From contig NZ_JACYXK010000028.1 in the NCBI RefSeq assembly GCF_014842975.1, positions 434,001 through 498,000 on the forward strand: a stretch of DNA of 64,000 nt. The letters run 5' to 3'. Made by a program: the position numbers and the translations under genes. Within the stretch, counting starts at the first letter, position 1. Every line of letters begins with the position of its first letter. Shown here piece by piece: positions 55,554 through 64,000 of this stretch. The notes under the pieces are model-generated. The model made no database searches. It was given only the letters and a program-made list of their open reading frames with translations, and was not told the DNA's origin. Source of the DNA: Rhodanobacter sp. DHB23. GTDB taxonomy: Bacteria; Pseudomonadota; Gammaproteobacteria; Xanthomonadales; Rhodanobacteraceae.

Positions 55554-58341
55554 GAGCCACCTCGATACGCTCGAAGCACTCGATCTGGTCGCCGACCTTG
55601 ACGTCGTTGTACTGCTTCACGGCGATGCCGCATTCCATGCCGTTGCGCACTTCGTCGACCAGATCCTTGAAGCGGCGCAGCGATTCCAGCTCGCCCTCGA
55701 ACACCACGGTGTTGTCGCGCAGCACGCGGATCGGCTTGCTGCGCTTGACGTGGCCTTCGGTGACCATGCAGCCGGCGACCGCGCCGAACTTGGAGCTGCG
55801 GAACACCTCGCGCACCTGCGCGATGCCGAGAATCTCCTCGCGGATCTCCACGCCCAGCAGGCCGGAAGCCGCCTGCTTCACCTGGTCGATCACGTCGTAG
55901 ATGATCGAGAAGTAGCGGACATCGAGGCCCGCGGTGTCGATCACCTTGCGCGCCGAGGCGTCGGCACGCACGTTGAAGCCGATCACCAGCGCCTTGGAGG
56001 CGGCGGCCAGGGTGGCGTCGGACTCGGTGATGCCGCCGACGCCGGCGGCGATCACGTTGACCTTCACGTTCTCGTTGCCGATCGCGCTGAGCGATTCGCG
56101 CAGCGCCTCGACCGAACCCTGCACGTCGGCCTTGACCAGGATGTTGAGCGTCTGCTGCCCGGCGCCCTGGCCCATCTGCGCCATGATGTCCTCGAGGCGG
56201 TTGGCCTTGCTGACCATGCGCGTCTCGCGGCGCCTGAGCTGGCGCTCGGCGGCCACCTGCTTGGCCAGCTTCTCGTCGGCCACCACCACGAAGTCGTCGC
56301 CCGCCTCCGGCACGCCGGAGAGGCCGAGCACCTGCACGGGGATCGAGGGGCCGGCTTCCTGCACGGTCTTGCCGGTCTCGTCGATCAGCGCGCGCATGCG
56401 GCCGTACTCGATGCCGCAGACCACGAAGTCGCCGCGCTTCAGCGTGCCCTGCTGCACCAGCACCGTGGCCACCGGGCCGCGGCCCTTGTCCAGGCTGGAT
56501 TCGATCACCACGCCCGAGGCGGCGCCGTCGACCACCGCGGTGAGCTCCATCACCTCGGCCTGCACCGAGATCGCGTCGAGCAGCGTATCGATGCCCATGC
56601 CGGTCTTCGCCGACACCGGCACGAACGGCGTCTCGCCGCCCCATTCTTCGGGGATCACTTCCAGGTTGCCCAGGCCCTGCTTGACGTGGTCCGGGTTGGC
56701 GTCGGACTTGTCCATCTTGTTGAGCGCCACGATCAGCGGCACCTTGGCCGCCTGCGCGTGCTTCACGGCCTCGGCCGTCTGCGGCATCACGCCGTCGTCT
56801 GCGGCCACCACCAGCACCACGATGTCGGTGGACTGCGCGCCGCGGGCGCGCATCGCGGTGAACGCGGCGTGGCCCGGGGTGTCGAGGAAGGTGATCACGC
56901 CCTTCGGCGTTTCCACATGGTAGGCGCCGATGTGCTGGGTGATGCCGCCGGCTTCGCCGGAGGCGACCTTGGTGCGGCGGATGTAGTCCAGCAGCGAGGT
57001 CTTGCCGTGGTCGACGTGGCCCATGATGGTGACCACCGGCGGACGCGGCTGCTTCTCGCCTTCCAGCTCCACGCTCTGCGTGTGCGCGGCCAGCGCGGCC
57101 TCGGCGTCGTTGGCGTTGGACTCGACCACCTTGTGGCCCAGCTCCTCCACCACCAGCGTCGCGGTGTCGCGGTCGATGGTCTGGTTGATGGTGGCCATCA
57201 CGCCCATCTTGAACAGCGCCTTGACCACCTCGGAACCCTTGACCGCCATCTTCTGCGCCAGCTCGGCGACCACGTTGGCGTCGCCCACCAGCACGTCGCG
57301 CACGACGGCGGCGGTGGGACGGGTGAAGCCATGCGCACCGCCGGCCGGCGAACCGCCGCGCACGGCTTCGCGCGCACCGCCCTTGACCGGCTTGCCGCGC
57401 TTGCCGCTGGAACGGCGCGCGCGATCGGCGTCGCTCAGGTGCAGTTCGCCCGCGGCGAAACGCTTGCCGCCGGGCACGTCGTCGCGGTCGCGGCCGCCAC
57501 CGTGGCGGGCCTTGCCGCGCGCGTCGCCCGCTGCCGCGGGTGCCGCGGCACGCACGGGTGCCGGCGCGGGAGCAGGCGCAGGCGCCGGCTTGACCAGCTT
57601 CTCGCGCTTGCGCGGCTCGTGCACCTGCGGAACGATCATGCCCAGGCCACGCGTGTCGAGGCGCTGCACCACGGGCGCCGCCACCTCTTCGACCGCGCTG
57701 GCGGCGCTGCTTGCGGGAGCGGCCGGTTCGTCGGCTTCCGGCGCCGGCTCGGCGACCGCCTCGGGTTCGCCCGCGGATTCGGCTTCGGCAGCGACGGCCG
57801 CCTCGGCCTCGGCCTGGCGACGGCGCTCCTCGGCCTCTTCCTGTGCACGCTGCTGTTCTTCCAGTGCGCGCTGCTGCGCTTCCTGCTTGCGCTGTTCGGC
57901 GTCACGGCGACCCTGTTCTTCCTGCGCACGCTGCTCGCGCGACTCGGCCAGCTTGCGCACGGCCTCCTCGCGCTCGGGTTCGACGCTGGCTTCTTCGGCG
58001 ATCACGCTGCGCTTGACGTAGGTGCGCTTGGCGCGCACTTCGACGGACACGGTCTTGGCCGTGGGTGCGGCGCCGCGGCCACCCGGGGTGGAAACCTTCA
58101 GCTCGCCGACCGTGCGGCGCTTCAGCGTGACCTGGCGCGGCGCGCTGTCGACAGCCTCCGCATCCAGTTCGCTCTTGCCGTGGGAGCGGCGCAGGAAGCC
58201 CAGCAGCTTCACCTTCTCGGTGCTGCTGACCACCTGCTCCGGATCGGAGAAATTCATGCCCGCCTCGGCAAGCTGGCTGAGCAGCTTGTCCACCGGCTTG
58301 CCCACCAGCTGGGCGAGTTGTTTGATCGTGATGTCCGACAT
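55543..58341 (-). CDS. infB: translation initiation factor IF-2
   Basis: This 932-residue GTPase brings initiator tRNA to the 30S subunit. The N-terminal IF2N domain is [21 protein letters not shown]; a long charged Glu/Arg/Ala-rich region (about 130-330) follows, with a variable Ala/Pro tract. The G domain has [12 protein letters not shown] (P-loop), DTPGHAAF (switch II) and NKMD. Domains II-IV follow to the C-terminal EVARTL. Length is in the normal range for long-form IF-2. The family start at 58341 is preferred over an in-frame extension. Third gene of rimP-nusA-infB. Confidence 0.97.
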   Translation of the reverse strand: MSDITIKQLAQLVGKPVDKLLSQLAEAGMNFSDPEQVVSSTEKVKLLGFLRRSHGKSELDAEAVDSAPRQVTLKRRTVGELKVSTPGGRGAAPTAKTVSVEVRAKRTYVKRSVIAEEASVEPEREEAVRKLAESREQRAQEEQGRRDAEQRKQEAQQRALEEQQRAQEEAEERRRQAEAEAAVAAEAESAGEPEAVAEPAPEADEPAAPASSAASAVEEVAAPVVQRLDTRGLGMIVPQVHEPRKREKLVKPAPAPAPAPAPVRAAAPAAAGDARGKARHGGGRDRDDVPGGKRFAAGELHLSDADRARRSSGKRGKPVKGGAREAVRGGSPAGGAHGFTRPTAAVVRDVLVGDANVVAELAQKMAVKGSEVVKALFKMGVMATINQTIDRDTATLVVEELGHKVVESNANDAEAALAAHTQSVELEGEKQPRPPVVTIMGHVDHGKTSLLDYIRRTKVASGEAGGITQHIGAYHVETPKGVITFLDTPGHAAFTAMRARGAQSTDIVVLVVAADDGVMPQTAEAVKHAQAAKVPLIVALNKMDKSDANPDHVKQGLGNLEVIPEEWGGETPFVPVSAKTGMGIDTLLDAISVQAEVMELTAVVDGAASGVVIESSLDKGRGPVATVLVQQGTLKRGDFVVCGIEYGRMRALIDETGKTVQEAGPSIPVQVLGLSGVPEAGDDFVVVADEKLAKQVAAERQLRRRETRMVSKANRLEDIMAQMGQGAGQQTLNILVKADVQGSVEALRESLSAIGNENVKVNVIAAGVGGITESDATLAAASKALVIGFNVRADASARKVIDTAGLDVRYFSIIYDVIDQVKQAASGLLGVEIREEILGIAQVREVFRSSKFGAVAGCMVTEGHVKRSKPIRVLRDNTVVFEGELESLRRFKDLVDEVRNGMECGIAVKQYNDVKVGDQIECFERIEVARTL

Positions 58342-58467
58342 CGTGTTGTTTCTCCGCCATTCCCGCGCTTGTCGCCCGTGCGGCCTGCGCCACGCGAACA
58401 CCGCCATCCATGGTGGAAGGCCTGCGGCCTTCCTCGGCGCGCCCGTCCGGGGCGCGTCCGTTCGCGG

Positions 58468-59973
58468 TTAGCCGCCCTTCTCCAACTGCGCGATCATCGG
58501 CGCACGCGCCGCCATGATCAGTGCCGCAGCACGCTCTTCGTTCATGCCTTCGATGTCGATCAGGTCGTCCACCGCCTGGTCGGCGAGGTCGTCCACCGTG
58601 GCCACGCCGCGGTTGGCCAGCGCATACGCGGTCTCTTCGTCCATGCCCTTGAGCGCCAGCAGCTCTTCGCTGGGCTGGTGCTCGTCGAGGTCTTCCTCGA
58701 CAGCCAGCGCCTCGGTGAGCAGCGCATCGCGGGCGCGGGCACGCAGTTCCTCGACGATGTCCTCGTCGAAGCCTTCCACCGCCAGCAGTTCGGCGCTGGG
58801 CACGTAGGCGATTTCCTCGACGCTGGAGAAGCCTTCCTGCACCAGGATGTTGGCGATCTCCTGGTCCACCTCGAGCTTTTCCATGAACAGGTTGCGCGCG
58901 GCCTCCTGCTCTGCCTCGCTCTTGGCGGCGACCTGGTCCTGCGTCATCACGTTGAGCTGCCAGCCGGTGAGCTTGCTGGCGAGGCGCACGTTCTGGCCAC
59001 CGCGGCCGATCGCCTGCGAGAGCTTGTCCTCGGCCACGGCGATGTCCATCGAATGCTTTTCTTCGTCCATGATGATGGACTGCACCTCGGCCGGCGCCAT
59101 CGCGTTGATGACGTACTGCGCCTGGTTCTCATGCCACAGGATGATGTCGACGCGCTCGCCGTTGAGGTCGTTGGACACCGCCTGCACGCGCGAGCCGCGC
59201 ATGCCGATGCACGCGCCGATCGGATCGGTGCGGGTGTCGTGGGCCAGCACGGCGATCTTGGCGCGGTCGCCCGGGTCGCGGGCGCAACCCTTGATCTCGA
59301 CCAGGCCCTGGCCGACTTCCGGCACTTCGAGCTTGAACAGCTCGATCATGAATTCCGGCGCCGCGCGCGACACGAACAGCTGCGGCCCGCGCACTTCGGA
59401 CTTCACCTCGTACAGGTAGCCACGCACGCGGTCGCCCACGCGCACGGATTCGCGCGGAATGGTCTTGTCGCGCGGGATGAAGGCTTCGGCATTGCCGCCG
59501 AGGTCGAGGTAGATGTTGCCGCGCTCGACGCGCTTGACGATGCCGGTGAGCAGCTCGCCCACGCGGTCCTTGTAGGCGTCCACCACCTGCTGGCGCTCGG
59601 CTTCGCGCACGCGCTGCACGATCACCTGCTTGGCAGCCTGCGCGGCGATGCGGCCGAACTCGGCGTTCTCGATCTGCGTCTCGATGTACTCGCCCACCTG
59701 GGCGTCGGCGCGCTCGTCCAGCGCGTCCATCAGGCGCAGCTGGTAGAACGGCGACTCCATCTCGCCGTCGTCGGCGATGACTTCCCAGCGCCGAAAGGTC
59801 TCGTAGTCGCCGGTGTCATGGTCGATGGAGACGCGGATGTCCGGCTCTTCTTCGGGATAACGCTTCTTGGCGGCCGAAGCCAGCGCGGCTTCCATGGCCT
59901 CGAAGATCACTTCCCGCGGCACGCCCTTTTCGTTCGCAACCGCATCAACCACCAGCAAAAGTTCTTTGCTCAT
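58468..59973 (-). CDS. nusA: transcription termination/antitermination factor NusA
   Basis: This 501-residue RNA polymerase factor modulates pausing, termination and antitermination. The N-terminal domain starts [28 protein letters not shown]; the S1 domain is about 135-200 ([22 protein letters not shown]), KH1 and KH2 are about 200-345 ([30 protein letters not shown]), and two acidic repeat domains end the protein (about 365-500). The start at 59973 is the family start; the frame is open upstream but unsupported. It lies between rimP and infB. Confidence 0.97.
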   Translation of the reverse strand: MSKELLLVVDAVANEKGVPREVIFEAMEAALASAAKKRYPEEEPDIRVSIDHDTGDYETFRRWEVIADDGEMESPFYQLRLMDALDERADAQVGEYIETQIENAEFGRIAAQAAKQVIVQRVREAERQQVVDAYKDRVGELLTGIVKRVERGNIYLDLGGNAEAFIPRDKTIPRESVRVGDRVRGYLYEVKSEVRGPQLFVSRAAPEFMIELFKLEVPEVGQGLVEIKGCARDPGDRAKIAVLAHDTRTDPIGACIGMRGSRVQAVSNDLNGERVDIILWHENQAQYVINAMAPAEVQSIIMDEEKHSMDIAVAEDKLSQAIGRGGQNVRLASKLTGWQLNVMTQDQVAAKSEAEQEAARNLFMEKLEVDQEIANILVQEGFSSVEEIAYVPSAELLAVEGFDEDIVEELRARARDALLTEALAVEEDLDEHQPSEELLALKGMDEETAYALANRGVATVDDLADQAVDDLIDIEGMNEERAAALIMAARAPMIAQLEKGG

Positions 59974-60120
59974 TGCTGCAACTCCATGGGCGCCCCGATG
60001 GCGACCGGTAATTTTTGCATCCGTCCATGAATGCGAGTGTCGAGAAACAGCCAACCGTGGCTGCGCTATTCAATATTCTGCGTCCGTCCTGCGATGATCG
60101 GGAAGCAACCATCCAAAACT

Positions 60121-60978
<858 letters not shown>

Positions 60979-61223
60979 TCACTCGTCCCGTTCCGGAGCG
61001 CACCCGCCCGAGGGCAATCGAGGATGGACTTGCCCGTACGCCGGCACTCCGACGGCACGCAGATATCCGCGCGGCGAATCAAGATTGTGGTCGAAGCCTT
61101 CATCGCCGCGGACCATGCCGGATCAGCGAACCCTTCCGTTCACGGGATCGCCGCCTTCCCTGGGCCTGTACAAGCCATGCGGGGGAAACGCGATATTCCG
61201 CTGCGTTCGCGACGACGCATGCA

Positions 61224-62564
61224 TTACATGCTGATGCGGTAGAGATCACTGGCGTGCGCCGGCAGGCGCGCCTGCAATGAACCGTCGCCCTGCGCCTCGG
61301 CATGCGTCCACAGATTGCGCACCGTGTAGGTCTGCTTGCGCAGGCCGAGTTCCCTCGCGGCAACCGCCACCGGCTGCTCGCCGTCGGTTTCGTTGAACAA
61401 CACCACCGCGATGCCGCCGTCTTCAAGCGGCTTGACGATCACGTCGACGCCATCGCTGTCGCGCACGAGCTTCCCCTGACGCCCCAGCGGATCCTGGTCG
61501 ATGGCGATCACTTCCTTGTTGAGCAATATCTGCAGGTCCGCCGGCGCGACCTTGCGCAAGTCCGTGCCGATCAGCAGCGGCGCGGCCATGATCGACCACA
61601 GGTTGAACTGGCTGCGATATTCGGTAGTCGACATGCCGCCGTTGCCGATCTCCAGCATGTCCGGATCGTTCCAGTGCCCGGGGCTGGCATACGCATCCAG
61701 CACCACGTTCTGCTTGAAGATGCCGAGCATGGACGGATAGTTGTCGCGGATATCCCTGGTGGTGCGCCACGAGTTTGCGCCCACCGGCGGCCGCCCGGCC
61801 CACAGCCAGGGCTGGTTCTGGCCCCATTCGCACACGCTGTAGAAGATCGGCCGACCGGTTGCACGGAGGGCTTCGCTCATGGCCGTATAGCGCTGCCTGG
61901 CGTCGACGCCCTGATTGTTGCAGTTGTCGTATTTGAGGTAATCGGCACCGACCGAGGCAAAGAAGGCCGCATCCTGGCGCTCGCGCCCCAACCCGCCGGG
62001 AAAGCCGCGGTTTTCGACATGCGGCTGGCAGGTATAGGTTCCGGCGCTGGAATACAGGCCGAACTTCAGGCCATGCGCATGCACGTAATCGGCGACGGCC
62101 TTGATGCCGTGCGGGAAACGCTGTGGATTCGCGTACAGGTTGCCGTTGCCGTCGCGCTGCCAGTCCGCCCAGCAATCGTCGAGGTTGACGTAGCGGTAGC
62201 CGGCATCCCGCAGGCCCAGCGAGACGATCTTGTCGACGATGCCCTTCATCATCGTCTCGTCGAATTCGGGGCCGCACCGGGTCGAATTCCAGTTGTTGAA
62301 GCCCATCTGCGGCAGCGGCGCCGTGGCCGGGGTGCCGGCATGAACCGGGGGCAAGGCGAACATGCCCGCCCACAGCAGGGCAACGGCGCATCGCCGTATC
62401 AAACCGGCGTGATCACGCCAGCGGCGCGGGACGAGTGCGATGCCTGATCGTGGCGAGTAGTGCTTCCGCACGGGCATGCACTTTTTCTTCCCGCAAGGCT
62501 CCGATCGAGCTTGCGCAGGAACGGTGCAAGGCTGTTCCAGCCTGGCACGACGGGTCAAATTCAT
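61224..62564 (-). CDS. GH27 alpha-galactosidase, secreted
   Basis: This 446-residue enzyme should remove terminal alpha-galactosyl residues from oligosaccharides or plant galactomannans. The GH27 fold begins PQMGFNNWNSTRCGPEFDE; the nucleophile is Asp213 in YLKYDNCNN; the acid/base Asp is in HWNDPDMLEIG near 300. FNLWSIMAAPLLIGTDLRK is a typical late motif. The C-terminal beta domain covers the last 80 residues. ATG at 62564 follows the strong GGAGGGG site. This gives an unusually long n-region before the signal core (CAVALLWAGMFALPPVHA), so a later start is possible. It is divergent from an S9 peptidase. Confidence 0.88.
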   Translation of the reverse strand: MNLTRRARLEQPCTVPAQARSEPCGKKKCMPVRKHYSPRSGIALVPRRWRDHAGLIRRCAVALLWAGMFALPPVHAGTPATAPLPQMGFNNWNSTRCGPEFDETMMKGIVDKIVSLGLRDAGYRYVNLDDCWADWQRDGNGNLYANPQRFPHGIKAVADYVHAHGLKFGLYSSAGTYTCQPHVENRGFPGGLGRERQDAAFFASVGADYLKYDNCNNQGVDARQRYTAMSEALRATGRPIFYSVCEWGQNQPWLWAGRPPVGANSWRTTRDIRDNYPSMLGIFKQNVVLDAYASPGHWNDPDMLEIGNGGMSTTEYRSQFNLWSIMAAPLLIGTDLRKVAPADLQILLNKEVIAIDQDPLGRQGKLVRDSDGVDVIVKPLEDGGIAVVLFNETDGEQPVAVAARELGLRKQTYTVRNLWTHAEAQGDGSLQARLPAHASDLYRISM

Positions 62565-62610
62565 GGGCTTCCCCTCCGAATTTCGCACCGTATCAGCTCT
62601 CGCCAAATGT

Positions 62611-62640
62611 AGAATAATCATACTTTTCTGATAATGTAAA
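62611..62640 (-). promoter_or_regulatory. A+T-rich promoter region of the alpha-galactosidase
   Basis: On the minus strand TTTACA (62640-62635) and TATTCT (62616-62611) are separated by 18 bp, 47 bp before the ATG. The whole 62605-62640 stretch is A+T-rich and lies in a divergent gap, so it may hold a regulator site, but I see no clear operator. Confidence 0.45.
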
Positions 62641-62739
62641 GTTCCTCTGGAGCGGCCTTTCCCGGCCCGGCGGAAGATGGTTCCGGACCATGGCGAGCGC
62701 CATGCGCAGACAGGAACCCGTGCCAGCAAGGGGTGCAAC

Positions 62740-64000
62740 ATGAAGTTGATTGCCCGCATCACCCTGACCCTATGCGTGTCGTTGCTGTGGCCATCGCAAC
62801 GAGCCTCCGCAGACGACGACACGAAGTTGTTCCGGCTGGACGATCTGCGCAAGCTGACCCGCCTGAGCGAACCGCGGATCTCGCCCGATGGCCGGCGCAT
62901 CGCGGTCGTGGCATCCACCCCGGATTGGACATCCGACCAGCGAAGCCAGCAAATCGATCTGGTCGATACGGCCAGCGGTGCAATGCGTGTGCTGACTTCG
63001 CAGCGCAAGCAACTGTCCATGCCGCGCTGGTCGCCGGACGGAAGACGGCTCGCCTTCCTCGCCGAGGATGCCGGGACCAAACAGGTACAGGTTTTCGTGT
63101 TGCCGATGGATGGCGGCGATGCTTCGCGCATCACCACGGCGACCGAGGGCGTGGACGGCTATGGCTGGAGTCCGGATGGACGACAAATCGCCTTCGTCGG
63201 CGCAGACGAGCCGGCCAAGCCGGCGAGCGGCAAGCCGCAGGACGATGCCTTCCGCGTCGGGGACAACGACTTCCTTGCGCGTTCGGCGCAGGCGCCCTGG
63301 CAGTTGTGGGTGGTGCCGAGCCAGGGCGGCGAGGCGCGACGACTCACGCAGGACGACGGCAGCCTGTACACCGAGCAGCAGGACCACGCGCCCGCGCCGG
63401 TCTGGACCCGCGACGGGCGCCGCATCGTCTTTACCCGCTACCCGGACGCCTACTGGGGAAGCTCGTACAAGTCGGTGATTGCGAGCGTTGCGGTCGATGG
63501 CGGCCAGTACGCGCCCTTGGTGCCGGAAGAAAGCAGCACGGACCCGGCTTACGCGCCCGATGGCGATGCGCTTGCCTACGCGCGGCCGCGGCAAGGCGAC
63601 CGGAACAATGGCAATGCGGTCTATGTCGCCGTCGACGGCAAGACCAGCGACGTGACGCAGCAGCTCGCTCGGCATATCGAAGCCTATGCGTGGCTGCCCG
63701 GTGGCCACGCCCTGTTGCTGGAAGGCGACGACGGCACGCGGACATCACTGTGGGAGCAACCGCTGACGCATCCGGCGAAGAAGCTCGAGCTCGGCGATGT
63801 GCTCGTCCAGCGGCAGTTCTCGGTGTCGAAGCATGGCGCGATCACGTTCGTGGGCAGCACGGCCACGCACCCTGACGAGCTGTACGTGATGGCCTCGACG
63901 GCCGCCATGCCGCGCCGGCTCACCGACGTCAATGCCTTCGTCGACAGCCTGACCCTGGGGCGGAGCGAGTCCGTGACATGGACGGGGCCCGGCGGATTCG
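62740..64000 (+). CDS. S9-family peptidase (prolyl oligopeptidase type), 5' part
   Basis: The first 420 codons are present and the gene runs off the window. A Sec signal peptide (MKLIARITLTLCVSLLWPSQRASA) is followed by the beta-propeller of an S9 peptidase, with repeated blades of the form PRISPDGRRIAVV, PRWSPDGRRLAFLAE, YGWSPDGRQIAFVG, VWTRDGRRIVFTR and PAYAPDGDALAYAR. The catalytic alpha/beta-hydrolase domain (Ser, Asp, His) would lie beyond 64000. Such enzymes cleave dipeptides or prolyl peptides in the periplasm. It is divergent from the GH27 gene. Confidence 0.85.
   Translation, partial: MKLIARITLTLCVSLLWPSQRASADDDTKLFRLDDLRKLTRLSEPRISPDGRRIAVVASTPDWTSDQRSQQIDLVDTASGAMRVLTSQRKQLSMPRWSPDGRRLAFLAEDAGTKQVQVFVLPMDGGDASRITTATEGVDGYGWSPDGRQIAFVGADEPAKPASGKPQDDAFRVGDNDFLARSAQAPWQLWVVPSQGGEARRLTQDDGSLYTEQQDHAPAPVWTRDGRRIVFTRYPDAYWGSSYKSVIASVAVDGGQYAPLVPEESSTDPAYAPDGDALAYARPRQGDRNNGNAVYVAVDGKTSDVTQQLARHIEAYAWLPGGHALLLEGDDGTRTSLWEQPLTHPAKKLELGDVLVQRQFSVSKHGAITFVGSTATHPDELYVMASTAAMPRRLTDVNAFVDSLTLGRSESVTWTGPGGF

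Noticed and set aside
58342-58467. A fifth copy of repeat B between nusA and infB
   Set aside because: A CCATCCATGG core and a GTTCGCGG element occur, but spacing and arms differ, so I could not support it as a member.
54766-60030. A plus-strand open frame of 1754 codons antisense to rbfA, infB and nusA
   Set aside because: It is an antisense shadow rich in His, Arg and Ala that runs across three well-identified minus-strand genes, and it includes the tandem repeat.

Overview
The window is about 64 kb of GC-rich (roughly two-thirds G+C by eye) chromosomal DNA with dense, short-spaced operons. Gene content and order point to a gammaproteobacterium of the Lysobacterales/Xanthomonadales, most likely Rhodanobacteraceae (Rhodanobacter/Dyella/Luteibacter-like). 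The clues are a cys cluster of the form cysK-cysG-cysB-cysH-cysI-cysJ, a class III PHA synthase pair (phaE-phaC), initiator tRNA-rimP-nusA-infB-rbfA-truB-rpsO-pnp, and several dispersed palindromic repeat families. The genus assignment is inference. I saw no phage, insertion sequence, CRISPR array or rRNA.

Layout: 0-4.5 kb holds an ABC permease and a run of small envelope genes, including three paralogous DUF2884/YggN-like lipoproteins, a PDZ protein and two small membrane proteins. 4.6-9 kb holds fumC, purB, a beta-class GST and a small serine hydrolase. 9-18.2 kb is an assimilatory sulfate-reduction island: cysK, cysG (sirohaem), cysB (regulator), cysH, cysI, cysJ and a TauE/SafE-type exporter. 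18.2-25.7 kb holds the ribosomal oxygenase roxA, a translationally coupled unknown gene, and sucA-sucB-lpdA. 26-29.5 kb holds a LOG-family enzyme, an AcuI-type reductase, a PilH-like receiver, a CbpA-like J protein and an Hsp20. 29.7-37.1 kb is mostly export-related: a PNGase A-like protein, a peroxiredoxin, a Tat-exported multicopper oxidase, an AcpA/PLC-family phosphoesterase, a DUF3617-like protein and DoxX. Pho-box-like sequences precede the oxidase and the phosphoesterase. 37.2-43.3 kb is a surface-signalling cassette: VirK/DUF535, ECF sigma, FecR, a Sel1-repeat protein and a FecA-type TonB-dependent receptor. 43.4-47.7 kb holds gyrA, a GtrA protein and mtnA. 47.8-51.2 kb holds a PspC protein, phaC, phaE and a GtrB-like glycosyltransferase. 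51.4-60.9 kb is the translation/RNA operon on the minus strand. 61.2-64 kb holds a GH27 alpha-galactosidase and the 5' part of an S9-family peptidase that runs off the window.

How the genes work together: CysG makes the sirohaem used by CysI, CysJ delivers electrons to CysI, CysH supplies sulfite and CysK fixes sulfide into cysteine; CysB is the expected regulator. SucA/SucB/LpdA form the 2-oxoglutarate dehydrogenase complex, and FumC serves the same cycle. FecI-type sigma, FecR and the receptor with its N-terminal signalling domain form a classical outer-membrane-to-sigma relay, here joined to a VirK protein and a Sel1 protein. PhaE and PhaC form the two-subunit PHA synthase.

The most interesting non-coding signals are a Pho-box-like site next to the multicopper oxidase, a 20-bp perfect palindrome between cysG and cysB, a perfect 21-bp hairpin in the rpsO leader, a tandem-paired repeat family seen both upstream of cysI and between rpsO and pnp, and an initiator tRNA with an unusual U1-U72 mismatch.
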